The notes under the pieces were generated by a model. That model was not told where the DNA came from and searched no databases. It worked only from the letters and a program-made list of their open reading frames with translations. A DNA stretch of 20,670 bases from DASWIP01 sp036397635. Its GTDB lineage: Bacteria > Actinomycetota > AC-67. The stretch covers positions 1 to 20,670 of the forward strand of contig DASWIP010000092.1 of assembly GCA_036397635.1 (NCBI GenBank), written 5' to 3'. Position numbers and translations under genes: made by a program. The stretch's first letter is position 1. Each line of letters opens with the position of its first letter. Positions 1 through 8,096 of this stretch are shown here, piece by piece.

Positions 1-30
1 GGGCGGCCGCCGACAGAAGCCTCGAGTAGA

Positions 31-981
31 TCAGAGGTCGAACGGCGCGCTCCCGATCGTGCAGTTGTCCGTGAAGCACGCGAGCAAGAACAGCTCGTAC
101 GAACCGGGAGCGAGCGCGCTCACGTCGACGGAGCCCGAGAAGTCGCCCCCCGGGATGCCGATGAAGGTCGGCCCGGTCTCGATCCCGAACGCAACGTCCT
201 CTGGATCGGTCCCGGCAGGCTCGATCCCGAACGAGATCGTGCCGCTCGGGATCGTGTACGACCCGACGACGTCGACGTTGTCCGATGTCAGGTTGTTCGA
301 GGCCCCCACCTGGATCGAGGCCGTCATGTCACCATCACCGCTCTCCGGGGAGATCACCGCGCCCCGCCGGAAGGCCGACACGCCCGCGTTCAGCGGAACC
401 GTCATGCGGATCTCGTTGTTCTCGACGTCGAAGACACCGTCGAGCCACATCAGATGTGCGCAGTTCGACAGGACGCCGATCACCTCGCAGTTGCCGCGGA
501 GGCGAAACGCCCCCGTTAGACGCTCGAGCGCGCCCACCGGATCGTCGGCGAGCATCGTGCTGGCGATGTCCGAGGATTTAGCTTGGAGCCGGAACGTCGT
601 GCCGTCCACCTTGAAGTCCCACAGGAACCGGATGATCTCATTCGGCGGCGGCACCTGCAGGTCCGTCACCCTGATCACGAACTCGACCGCGTGAGCTCTT
701 GCATCCGGTGTGTGGATAGCCAGTTCGGTCACATCGATCCCCAGCGGACCGGCGAGCGGCCCAAGATCGGGATCGTCGGCGAAGTCGTCCGTCCCGTCCG
801 TGGCCACGATCGTCTCGGAGTCGCCGCCGAACGTAACCTGACCATCGACGTCAAGCGTTCCATCGCTCACCGAGACGTTGAGCGCGTCGATCGTCGTCGG
901 CGCCGCCGGGTCGGCGGCCGCGGACGACAGTGCCAGCGCCAGCGCGGTCGCGACCAGCCCGGCGATCCTCATACGTCGCAT
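31..981 (-). CDS. Secreted protein of unknown function
   Basis: This is a 316-residue protein that I do not recognise. It begins with a clear Sec signal peptide: basic MRRMR, then a hydrophobic Leu/Ala stretch to about residue 20, with likely cleavage after the Ala run near residue 23. The mature part is acidic, rich in Gly, Asp, Val and Thr, and looks all-beta. It has four cysteines in two close pairs (C165/C174 and C302/C307), which suggests disulfide-stabilised loops outside the cell. No LPXTG motif, lipobox or transmembrane helix follows the signal peptide. I chose the ATG at 981 because GGAGGGG lies just upstream and the signal peptide starts there; the longer open frame upstream would overlap the Rieske gene. 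The stop is TGA at 31-33. It lies 104 bases downstream of the Rieske gene on the same strand. The coding status is firm, the function unknown. Confidence 0.8.
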   Translation of the reverse strand: MRRMRIAGLVATALALALSSAAADPAAPTTIDALNVSVSDGTLDVDGQVTFGGDSETIVATDGTDDFADDPDLGPLAGPLGIDVTELAIHTPDARAHAVEFVIRVTDLQVPPPNEIIRFLWDFKVDGTTFRLQAKSSDIASTMLADDPVGALERLTGAFRLRGNCEVIGVLSNCAHLMWLDGVFDVENNEIRMTVPLNAGVSAFRRGAVISPESGDGDMTASIQVGASNNLTSDNVDVVGSYTIPSGTISFGIEPAGTDPEDVAFGIETGPTFIGIPGGDFSGSVDVSALAPGSYELFLLACFTDNCTIGSAPFDL

Positions 982-986
982 AGCAT

Positions 987-1012
987 CCCCTCCACGTTGT
1001 GGCGTGGGGAGG
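987..1012 (-). promoter_or_regulatory. Hairpin covering the Shine-Dalgarno of the secreted protein
   Basis: On the minus strand, CCTCCCCACG and CGTGGAGGGG flank a 6-base loop. They can pair over ten positions with one mismatch and one G-T wobble. The 3' arm contains the GGAGGGG ribosome binding site for the gene starting at 981, so the fold would hide it. This is seen by eye only; folding energy was not calculated. Confidence 0.35.
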
Positions 1013-1085
1013 CGCTTCGCCGCCCGGCGCTTGGTTCCTGCCCGCCCGGGCGCAAAGAGCGGGAAATCGGTGGGCGGAAGAGCCG

Positions 1086-1433
1086 CTAGCGCACGTAGAT
1101 CTCGCCGTCGCGCTCCTCGACCGTGCCGCGGCCCAGAGGGAGCACCTTGGTGAGCGCCTTGAATGCTGAGCCGAGGCCAGGGATCTTCTCGAAGATCCCC
1201 CCGGGGCCCTTGACCATCCGCCCGGTGCTCACGTCGTAGCGCGAGCCGTGCCACGGACACACCAGGCATCCTTTCGAATCGATCGTCCCACCTGCGAGGT
1301 CGGCGTAGAGGTGCCGGCATCGCCGCGTGACGGCGAAGGTTTCGCCGGCGGCGTTCCCGACCGCCCAGCGGCCTGCGCCCTTGACCGTGCCCGGCGTCAA
1401 CTCGGCCGCCGGCCCAACGTGCGTCTCGCCCAT
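1086..1433 (-). CDS. Soluble Rieske [2Fe-2S] protein
   Basis: This 115-residue protein is a single Rieske domain. The cluster-binding motifs are C39-x-H41 and C59-P-W-H62-G, the usual CxH...CxxHG pattern, so a [2Fe-2S] cluster bound by two Cys and two His is expected. It has no membrane anchor and no signal peptide. It therefore resembles Rieske-type ferredoxins of oxygenase systems or NirD-like small subunits rather than the bc1 complex subunit. The ATG at 1433 is preceded by AAGGGGG at good spacing and lies 4 bases after the ycaQ-like stop, so the two are almost certainly co-transcribed and perhaps translationally coupled. No oxygenase or reductase partner is visible nearby; the partner is unknown. 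Confidence 0.9.
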   Translation of the reverse strand: MGETHVGPAAELTPGTVKGAGRWAVGNAAGETFAVTRRCRHLYADLAGGTIDSKGCLVCPWHGSRYDVSTGRMVKGPGGIFEKIPGLGSAFKALTKVLPLGRGTVEERDGEIYVR

Positions 1434-1437
1434 CGCC

Positions 1438-2646
1438 TTACCCCCTTGTCGAGTCGACCCTACCCCGCGCGCGCCCCCCGAGCGAACGGCGCAACGGCGC
1501 CGATAGGTCGCCTCGCCGACCGACCTTGACCGCGTCGAGTCCCAGCCACGCTGCCATCGTCCGTAGCTCTTCGGCCAGCGCCCCGGCGGTCGCGCGCGCA
1601 TCGGTGCCCGGTTCGGCGAACGCGCCTTGCACCAGCAGCGCGCCGGCCTTGCGGTCGGCCTTCAGGTCGACGCGCGCGACGAGCTGCTCGCCCAGCAGGA
1701 ACGGCAGCACGTAGTAGCCGTATACGCGCTTGGGCGCGGGGGTGTAGATCTCGATGCGGTAGCGGAACCCGAAGAGACGCTCGGCGCGCGACCGCTCCCA
1801 CACCACCGGGTCGAACGGCGCGAGCAGCGCGCGCGCGCCGATCGCCCGCGGCGCACGCGCATCGCGCGCCAGGAATGCTTGCTGCCGCCACCCTTCGACG
1901 CGCACCGACGTGAGCGTCCCCTCATCCACGAGATGCGCGAGCAGCTTCGCCACGTGCTTGAGCCGGAAGTAGTCGGCGAGGTCGCGCGCGGTGCCGACGC
2001 CGAGCGATCGCGCGGCGATGCGCAGCAGCTCGGTCTTGGACTCCTCTTCGCTCGGCGTCGGCGCGTTCAGCACGCGCGCGGGGAGAACGCGCTCGGGCAG
2101 GTCGTAGAGGCGCTCGAAGTTGCGGCGGCCGGCGACGGCGACGCGTCCGGTCCAGAACAGGTACTCGAGCCCGAGCTTGACCTCTCCCCATCCCCACCAC
2201 GGGCCGGTGCGCCGGTGCCCGTCGACGTCGGAGGCGCCGAGCGGCCCGCGTGCATCGACCTCCCGCATGATCGCGTCGAGCACCTCGGCATGCTCGTCCG
2301 CGAACCGTTCGAGACGGCGCCAGTTCGACCGTTCCATCCGGAACCGCAGCAGCGGATGCAGCTCGACCGGGATCAGCGACGCCTCGTGGGCCCAGTACTC
2401 GAACAGCTCGCGGCGCTTGTACGCCAGATCGTCGAGCAGCGCCGTCGGGTACGGCCCGATCCGCGAGAAGACCGGCAGGTAGTGCGCGCGCGCGAGCACG
2501 TTGACCGAATCGATCTGCAGCACCGCCGTGCGCGCGATCACCTTGCGGAGGTGCCGAGCGTCCACGCGTCCGCGCGGTCGCGGGTCGGCGAAGCCTTGCG
2601 CGGCGAGCGCGATACGGCGCGCCTCCGAGGCGCTGATGGTCTGCAT
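1438..2646 (-). CDS. ycaQ: YcaQ/AlkX-like winged-helix DNA glycosylase
   Basis: This 402-residue protein belongs to the HTH_42 (formerly DUF1006) family, whose members include Escherichia coli YcaQ (AlkX) and Streptomyces AlkZ. These are glycosylases that unhook DNA interstrand crosslinks and remove bulky N7-alkylguanines. The N-terminal motif Q44-I45-D46 in LQIDSVNVLARAHYLP matches the Q-hydrophobic-D active site of the YcaQ branch rather than the QxQ of AlkZ. Family blocks such as SRIGPY, LFEYWAHEASLIP, ALLAPFDPVVWER and RIEIYTP...YGYYVLPFLLG are present, and the length is close to E. coli YcaQ (about 410). The ATG at 2646 has no clear Shine-Dalgarno, but TACGAT lies 7 bases upstream, suggesting a leaderless transcript of its own. 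It follows the SRPBCC gene after 30 bases and runs into the Rieske gene. Family assignment is secure; substrate is inferred. Confidence 0.88.
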   Translation of the reverse strand: MQTISASEARRIALAAQGFADPRPRGRVDARHLRKVIARTAVLQIDSVNVLARAHYLPVFSRIGPYPTALLDDLAYKRRELFEYWAHEASLIPVELHPLLRFRMERSNWRRLERFADEHAEVLDAIMREVDARGPLGASDVDGHRRTGPWWGWGEVKLGLEYLFWTGRVAVAGRRNFERLYDLPERVLPARVLNAPTPSEEESKTELLRIAARSLGVGTARDLADYFRLKHVAKLLAHLVDEGTLTSVRVEGWRQQAFLARDARAPRAIGARALLAPFDPVVWERSRAERLFGFRYRIEIYTPAPKRVYGYYVLPFLLGEQLVARVDLKADRKAGALLVQGAFAEPGTDARATAGALAEELRTMAAWLGLDAVKVGRRGDLSAPLRRSLGGRARGRVDSTRG

Positions 2647-2653
2647 CCGCCGG

Positions 2654-2659
2654 ATCGTA
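2654..2659 (-). promoter_or_regulatory. Putative -10 box (TACGAT) for leaderless ycaQ-like transcript
   Basis: The minus strand reads TACGAT, then seven bases, then the ATG at 2646. This spacing puts the transcription start at or next to the start codon. No convincing -35 is seen. Confidence 0.4.
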
Positions 2660-2676
2660 CCGGCAGACGCAGGCCG

Positions 2677-3126
2677 CTACGCGAGCTGCTGCTCGAGCTG
2701 CTGCTCGAGCTGGGAGAGCATGGTCGTCCAGCCACCGAGGTGCCGGTCACGGATCTCCCGGCTGCTGTAACCGGTCTCGGTGACGCGCACCTCGGTCCCC
2801 TCTTCGGCGTCGAGCAGCTCGACGGTCAGCGTCGTCTGCTCGCCGGCGATGCCGAGATCCACGACCAAGCGCTGCTCGGGCACGATCTCGACGTAGGTGC
2901 CGCGCTCTACGTAGGCGTCGCGGCCGGGCGGCTGCAAGTGGATCTCGTAGGTGCCGCCGACGCGCAGATCGACCTCGCACACGGGGATCGTCCAGCCCGC
3001 GACCGGCGCGTACCAGCGCTTGAGCTGCTCGGGTTCGGTGAAGGCGGCCCACACACGCGCGCGGGGCGCGCGGTACACGCGGGTCAGCTCGATCGTGGTT
3101 TCCTCGGTCGCCGTGTTCGGGTTCAT
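2677..3126 (-). CDS. SRPBCC/AHSA1-family protein
   Basis: This 149-residue protein belongs to the AHSA1-like (activator of Hsp90 ATPase homologue 1) branch of the SRPBCC/START superfamily. Typical blocks are RVYRAPRARVWAAFTEPEQLKRWYAP (residues 16-41), the beta strands around VGGTYEIHL, the RGTYVEIVPEQRLV region, and the C-terminal helix HLGGWTTMLSQLEQ. The fold forms a hydrophobic pocket for small ligands, but ligands are not known for most members. The ATG at 3126 overlaps the TGA of the ArsR-type gene (ATGA) and has AGGAGGGGG upstream, so translation is coupled. ArsR plus AHSA1 pairs are a common bacterial arrangement, with the regulator controlling both genes. The C-terminus LEQQLEQQ is encoded by a tandem 12-base repeat. 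Confidence 0.9.
   Translation of the reverse strand: MNPNTATEETTIELTRVYRAPRARVWAAFTEPEQLKRWYAPVAGWTIPVCEVDLRVGGTYEIHLQPPGRDAYVERGTYVEIVPEQRLVVDLGIAGEQTTLTVELLDAEEGTEVRVTETGYSSREIRDRHLGGWTTMLSQLEQQLEQQLA
2683..2713. repeat. Tandem 12-base repeat inside SRPBCC gene
   Basis: GAGCTGCTGCTC occurs at 2683-2694 and 2695-2706 and partly again to 2713. It encodes the repeated LEQQ at the C-terminus of the SRPBCC protein. Such a repeat could change copy number by slippage without breaking the frame. Confidence 0.7.
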
Positions 3127-3476
3127 CGGTCCCCCTCCTGTAGGTGTGCGCCGAGCGCGTCGAGCCGGTGCTCCCACACCCGCCGGCGCTCGCCGATCCA
3201 GCCTTCCGCTTGCTTGAGTGCGCGCGGCACCAGACGGCACCGATGCACGCGGCCCTGCTTGCTCCTCGCCATCAGGCCGGCCTCCTCGAGCACCTTCAAG
3301 TGCTTGGAGATCGCCGGCAGGCTGACCGGGAACGGCGCCGCCAGCTCCGACACGGTCGCCTCGCCTCTGGCCAGCCGCGCCACGATCGCGCGTCGCGTCG
3401 GATCCGAAAGGGCAGCGAACGCCCGATCCATGGTCGTGCGCCCGGCCGCCGGGCCCGACCTCGAATAGTTAACCAT
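3123..3476 (-). CDS. ArsR-family winged-helix repressor
   Basis: This is a 117-residue ArsR/SmtB-fold transcriptional regulator. The core runs from FAALSDPTRRAIVARLARGEATVSELA (residues 20-46) into the recognition helix SLPAISKHLKVLEEAGL (52-68) and the wing RSKQGRVHRCRLVP (71-84). The ELCVC-type metal site of arsenic or cadmium sensors is absent, so it is probably not a metal sensor. It belongs with the ArsR regulators paired to AHSA1 proteins. I chose the first ATG (3476) because the DNA coding for MVNY forms one arm of a perfect inverted repeat, and because a good -35/-10 places transcription start on this ATG; a Shine-Dalgarno is absent. Met16 is a possible alternative start. Autorepression of this gene and the overlapping SRPBCC gene is the simplest reading. 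Confidence 0.9.
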   Translation of the reverse strand: MVNYSRSGPAAGRTTMDRAFAALSDPTRRAIVARLARGEATVSELAAPFPVSLPAISKHLKVLEEAGLMARSKQGRVHRCRLVPRALKQAEGWIGERRRVWEHRLDALGAHLQEGDR

Positions 3477-3488
3477 CTGTTTAACTAT
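3465..3488. promoter_or_regulatory. Inverted-repeat operator overlapping the arsR start codon
   Basis: ATAGTTAA (3465-3472) and TTAACTAT (3481-3488) are perfect 8-base arms around an 8-base spacer. The AT-rich element stands out in very GC-rich DNA. It covers the -10 box, the predicted +1 and the first codons of the ArsR-type gene, as expected of an autoregulatory operator. Binding is inferred. Confidence 0.7.
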
Positions 3489-3513
3489 ATTCGTCTCGAG
3501 CAGCGCGCGTCAA
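3484..3513 (-). promoter_or_regulatory. Promoter of the arsR-SRPBCC operon
   Basis: On the minus strand TTGACG (3513-3508) is separated by 18 bases from TATAGT (3489-3484). The ATG follows after seven more bases. The -35 matches the consensus in five of six positions and the -10 also in five. The expected +1 is the A of the start codon, so the mRNA is probably leaderless. Confidence 0.65.
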
Positions 3514-3549
3514 CCCCATCCACCTCGACGATCGCTCGCCCCGAGTGGT

Positions 3550-4794
3550 TCAGGCGGGGACGATGCGGTAGACGGGGCCGCTCAACGAGAGCAGGTACAC
3601 CTCGCCCGTCGGCCCCTCGCCGAACGACGCAACGTTCGACGCGCGCATGCCGGTGTCGCGCTCGGTGATGCCGCTGCTCGTTCGGCGCAGCCGCATCACA
3701 CGACCGGCGCAGAAGTCGGCGAACAGGTACCAGCCGCGAAGGCCCGGCATCCGGTCGCCCCGATAGACGTACCCGCCGGTGACCGCGCAGTTCGAGCCCG
3801 AGCGCGCGTACTCGTGGATGGGCAGCACGTGCCTGGCCGGCGGGCTCCCCTCGAAACGGTGAGTGCCCTCGAGGCGGTCCCAGCCGTAGTTCTCACCCCC
3901 GCTGGAGGAGCCGGCTCGGTAGTTGACCTCCTCCCACGAGTTCTGCCCCACGTCGCCGATCCACATCGCGCCGTTCGCGCGGTCGAAGCTGAACCGCCAA
4001 GGGTTGCGCAGCCCGTAGGACCAGATCTCGTCGCGCCCCGACCGGCCGACGAACGGGTTGTCGGGCGGGATCCGGTACGCGTTGCCCCCCGAGGGACGCG
4101 GATCGATGCGCAGGATCTTCCCGAGCAGCGTGTCCAGCGACTGGGCGTTGCCCTGAGGGTCACCGGCGGAGCCTCCGTCACCGGTCGAGATGTAGAGCAT
4201 CCCATCCCGACCGACGGCCAGCGCGCCACCATTGTGGTTCGAGTACGGCTGGTTGATCCGGAGCAGCTCACGCGGGAAGGAAGCGGAACCACCGCTGTAG
4301 TCGTACTCGACCACGCGCGTGTCACCCGAGGTGTTGGTGTAGTTGACGAACAGCTTCGACCCATCCGAGGAGAACACGATCCCGAGCAGCCCTTGCTCAC
4401 CCCCGGTGGACACCCGTCCTCGGATGTCCAGCACCGTCCTGGTCGCCCCGTTCCGGTACCTGATCACCCGCCCAGCCTTCTCGGCGATGAACAAGGAATC
4501 CTCGCCGCGGCGGGTGGCCATCGCGAGCGGCTGGGACAACGTCACGACGCGTCGGAGCCTCAACGCGGGGACGCCCGCCGGAGCCGTGGCGGTCGGTGAC
4601 GACCGCGGCGAAGCCGACGGCGTCGGCGAGGGGGAACGCGTGGGTGTCGCCGAAGGGGACGACACCGACGGCGAGGGCGTCGTCGGTGTCGGGGTCTCCA
4701 CCGCGCGCGGCTCGGACGAGCACGCGACCGCCATCATGGCCAGGGCGGCGCAGGCGGCGACCCAGCGGTCATGGACCGTCCTCGCGCGCACCAT
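3550..4794 (-). CDS. PQQ-type sugar dehydrogenase lipoprotein (Asd/GSDH family)
   Basis: This 414-residue exported protein has a lipoprotein signal peptide with lipobox AVAC (Cys25). A disordered Pro/Ser/Thr-rich tether follows (about 32-72), then a six-bladed beta-propeller of the glucose/sorbosone dehydrogenase family. Members oxidise sugars with bound PQQ; the Acinetobacter soluble glucose dehydrogenase is the best-known relative. Its key positions have counterparts here: Q88 in LSQP, H187 in SNHNGG (the catalytic base position), D206 in STGDGG, and R263 in LRNPWRF. Cys336 and Cys362 may form a disulfide. It would sit on the outer face of the cytoplasmic membrane. The ATG at 4794 was chosen over an in-frame upstream TTG because it gives a normal signal peptide. 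It lacks a Shine-Dalgarno but has TAGGCT seven bases upstream. No PQQ synthesis genes lie in the window. Some family members have unproven activity, so the substrate is open. Confidence 0.88.
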   Translation of the reverse strand: MVRARTVHDRWVAACAALAMMAVACSSEPRAVETPTPTTPSPSVSSPSATPTRSPSPTPSASPRSSPTATAPAGVPALRLRRVVTLSQPLAMATRRGEDSLFIAEKAGRVIRYRNGATRTVLDIRGRVSTGGEQGLLGIVFSSDGSKLFVNYTNTSGDTRVVEYDYSGGSASFPRELLRINQPYSNHNGGALAVGRDGMLYISTGDGGSAGDPQGNAQSLDTLLGKILRIDPRPSGGNAYRIPPDNPFVGRSGRDEIWSYGLRNPWRFSFDRANGAMWIGDVGQNSWEEVNYRAGSSSGGENYGWDRLEGTHRFEGSPPARHVLPIHEYARSGSNCAVTGGYVYRGDRMPGLRGWYLFADFCAGRVMRLRRTSSGITERDTGMRASNVASFGEGPTGEVYLLSLSGPVYRIVPA

Positions 4795-4801
4795 GAAGTT
4801 G

Positions 4802-4807
4802 AGCCTA
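4802..4807 (-). promoter_or_regulatory. Putative -10 box (TAGGCT) for leaderless sugar dehydrogenase transcript
   Basis: The minus strand reads TAGGCT, seven bases, then the ATG at 4794. The spacing equals that of the arsR promoter. No -35 is evident. It lies in the 82-base divergent spacer shared with nhaA1. Confidence 0.35.
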
Positions 4808-4876
4808 CCGACCCCGCCGTTGGGACGCCGGACGAAGTAACCTGGGCCGGTCAACCCACCCAGACGGAGCCCGAAC

Positions 4877-6277
<1,401 letters not shown>

Positions 6278-6292
6278 ACCGCCTCGGGGCGT

Positions 6293-6298
6293 TAAGCT
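6293..6298 (+). promoter_or_regulatory. Putative -10 box (TAAGCT) for leaderless PPOX transcript
   Basis: TAAGCT is followed by six bases and the ATG at 6305. The gene has no Shine-Dalgarno. No clear -35 is seen, so it may also be read through from nhaA1. Confidence 0.4.
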
Positions 6299-6304
6299 TC
6301 GGAC

Positions 6305-6715
6305 ATGGACGACGCCGAGGCGCGCGCCCTGGCAGCCGCCGCGCGCGTCGGCCACCTCGCCACCGTGAGGCCCGACGGCGCGCCGCACGTCGTCCCCTGC
6401 GTTTTCGTGCTCTACGACGAGCAGATCTACACACCCATCGACCGGAAGCCGAAACGCTCGCGCTCGCTGCAGCGGCTGCGCAACATCGAGCACGAGCCGC
6501 GCGTCGCGCTGCTCGCGGACGAGTACGACGAGGAATGGGAGCGTCTGTGGTGGGTTCGCCTCGACGGGCGCGCGCGCGTCCTGGACGATGGGCCGGAGCA
6601 CGAGCGTGGGCTCGCGCTGCTCGCGGACAAGTACGTCCAGTACCGAGAGGATCCGCCGGACGATCGGGTGATCGCGATCGACGTCGAGCGTGTCACGGGC
6701 TGGCGATACCGATGA
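6305..6715 (+). CDS. PPOX-class, probable F420-dependent oxidoreductase (Rv0121-like)
   Basis: This 136-residue split-barrel flavin/deazaflavin-binding protein belongs to the pyridoxamine 5'-phosphate oxidase-like superfamily. It matches the TIGR03668 (Mycobacterium tuberculosis Rv0121) group by memory of its blocks. These are VGHLATVRPDGAPHVVP (residues 15-31), DRKPKRSRSLQRLRNI (46-61), the LWWVRLDGRARVL strand (81-93), and the terminal RVIAIDVERVTGWRYR. Members are expected to bind F420 or FMN; the physiological substrate is unknown. It lies between two nhaA paralogues with gaps of 27 and 37 bases, so co-transcription is possible, though it has its own candidate -10. Family confidence is good; cofactor is inferred. 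Confidence 0.85.
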   Translation: MDDAEARALAAAARVGHLATVRPDGAPHVVPCVFVLYDEQIYTPIDRKPKRSRSLQRLRNIEHEPRVALLADEYDEEWERLWWVRLDGRARVLDDGPEHERGLALLADKYVQYREDPPDDRVIAIDVERVTGWRYR

Positions 6716-6740
6716 ACGTGTTCGGGAGCCGTCGGTTCCA

Positions 6741-6746
6741 TATGCT
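6741..6746 (+). promoter_or_regulatory. Putative -10 box (TATGCT) for leaderless nhaA2 transcript
   Basis: TATGCT is followed by six bases and the ATG at 6753. There is no good Shine-Dalgarno. A -35 is not evident. Confidence 0.4.
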
Positions 6747-6752
6747 CGGGCG

Positions 6753-8096
6753 ATGACCGAGAAGCGGGACGCCAAGGGCCTCACCCTCCCGTGGATGGAT
6801 CGCGACCGGCGCATCCGGCGCGCGGTCCTGCAGCCGATCGCGGGGTTCCTGCAGACCGAGACCGCGGGCGGCATCGTGCTGCTGGTCGGCGCGGTGGCCG
6901 CGCTCGGGTGGGCGAACTCGCCCTGGAACGCCTCGTACGAGAGTTTCTGGCACACCGAGCTGACCATCACGTTGGGACCGTGGGAGATCGCGGAGGATCT
7001 GCGTCACTGGGTCAACGACCTGCTGATGGCGCTGTTCTTCTACGTCGTGGGACTCGAGATCAAGCGCGAGCTGCTCATCGGCGAGCTGCGCGATCCCCGT
7101 AACGCTGCGCTGCCTGCGGTCGCGGCGATCGGCGGGATGGTCGTTCCGGCGCTGATCTACTTCGCGTTCAACCCGAGCGGCGATCAGGCCAACGGCTGGG
7201 GCATCCCCATGGCCACCGACATCGCATTCGCGGTCGGCGTCCTCAGCCTGTTCGGCAAGCGCATCCCCGGGTCGCTGACCCTGTTCGTGCTGGCGCTGGC
7301 GATCGTGGACGACATCGGCGCGATCGCGGTCATCGCGATCTTCTACACGGGTTCGTTGAACCTGGCAGCCGGAGGAGCGGCGATCGGGCTCCTGGTGCTG
7401 ATGGTTGCCATGCTGCGACTCGGGATCCGCGCCGGCTATCTGTACGTCGTGCTGGCCCTGGGGGTCTGGCTCGCCACGTTCGAGTCCGGCGTGCACGCCA
7501 CGATCGCCGGCGTCGCCCTCGGGTTCATCACGCCCTCCACGCCGTTCCACCGGCCCGAGCCGGCCACGAAGGAGGCCAAGCGACTCGCCGCGCTGACCGA
7601 GGGTGACGACCCCGTGGCTCGACGCCGGATCGGAGAATGGCTCGGCCTCGCCCGGTTGTCGCGCCGCGCGATCTCGCCGCTGACCCACAACGAGGAGGTC
7701 CTGCACCCGTGGACCTCGTATCTGATCCTGCCGCTGTTCGCCTTCGCCAACGCGGGCGTGAATATCGGCGAGGCAACCTCGTCGGGGATCGGCTCGGTCG
7801 CGATCGGCATCGCGCTGGGTTTGGTGGCCGGGAAGATACTGGGGATCACCGCAGCGTCGTGGCTGGCGACGCGGACCGGCATCGGCCGGCTACCGAGAGG
7901 GATCGGGTGGGGTCATGTCGTCGGTGCGTCGGCCGTTGCCGGCATCGGATTCACCGTGTCGCTGTTCATCGCGGGGCTCGCGTTCGTGTCGGCAGACCTC
8001 CAGTCGCAGGCGAAGCTCGGCGTGCTCGGCGGCTCGATCATCGCCGCGGCGATCGGCCTCGGGATCCTGAGGGCCGTCTCCCGTCGTTCCGGCTAG
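6753..8096 (+). CDS. nhaA: Na+/H+ antiporter NhaA (second copy)
   Basis: This 447-residue paralogue of the first NhaA shares long identical stretches (WVNDLLMALFFYVVGLEIKR, GWGIPMATDIAFAVGVLSLF, MLRLGIRAGY). It also keeps the ion-transport residues D156, D186-D187 and K362. The two copies differ most in the N-terminus and in the charged loop after TIAGVALGF (about residues 262-300). The ATG at 6753 starts at a MTEKRDAKGL N-terminus comparable to copy one; a longer in-frame start would overlap the PPOX gene. The stop TAG (8094-8096) lies inside CTAG, which is also the stop of the convergent lpdA. A tandem duplication followed by divergence is the likely origin. Different pH range or ion preference is possible but not shown by sequence. 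Confidence 0.95.
   Translation: MTEKRDAKGLTLPWMDRDRRIRRAVLQPIAGFLQTETAGGIVLLVGAVAALGWANSPWNASYESFWHTELTITLGPWEIAEDLRHWVNDLLMALFFYVVGLEIKRELLIGELRDPRNAALPAVAAIGGMVVPALIYFAFNPSGDQANGWGIPMATDIAFAVGVLSLFGKRIPGSLTLFVLALAIVDDIGAIAVIAIFYTGSLNLAAGGAAIGLLVLMVAMLRLGIRAGYLYVVLALGVWLATFESGVHATIAGVALGFITPSTPFHRPEPATKEAKRLAALTEGDDPVARRRIGEWLGLARLSRRAISPLTHNEEVLHPWTSYLILPLFAFANAGVNIGEATSSGIGSVAIGIALGLVAGKILGITAASWLATRTGIGRLPRGIGWGHVVGASAVAGIGFTVSLFIAGLAFVSADLQSQAKLGVLGGSIIAAAIGLGILRAVSRRSG

Noticed and set aside
1021..1052. Possible terminator after the Rieske gene (CGCCCGG and CCGGGCG arms)
   Set aside because: The arms are short with a long loop and no U-run, and such pairings are frequent by chance in this GC-rich spacer.
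1627..3468. Plus-strand open frame of 613 codons across the ycaQ-like, SRPBCC and arsR genes
   Set aside because: It is antisense to three genes with clear motifs and contains none of its own.
3123..3476. Arsenic or other metal sensor role for the ArsR-family protein
   Set aside because: The cysteine metal-binding motif is missing and the partner is an SRPBCC protein, not an efflux pump or arsenate reductase.
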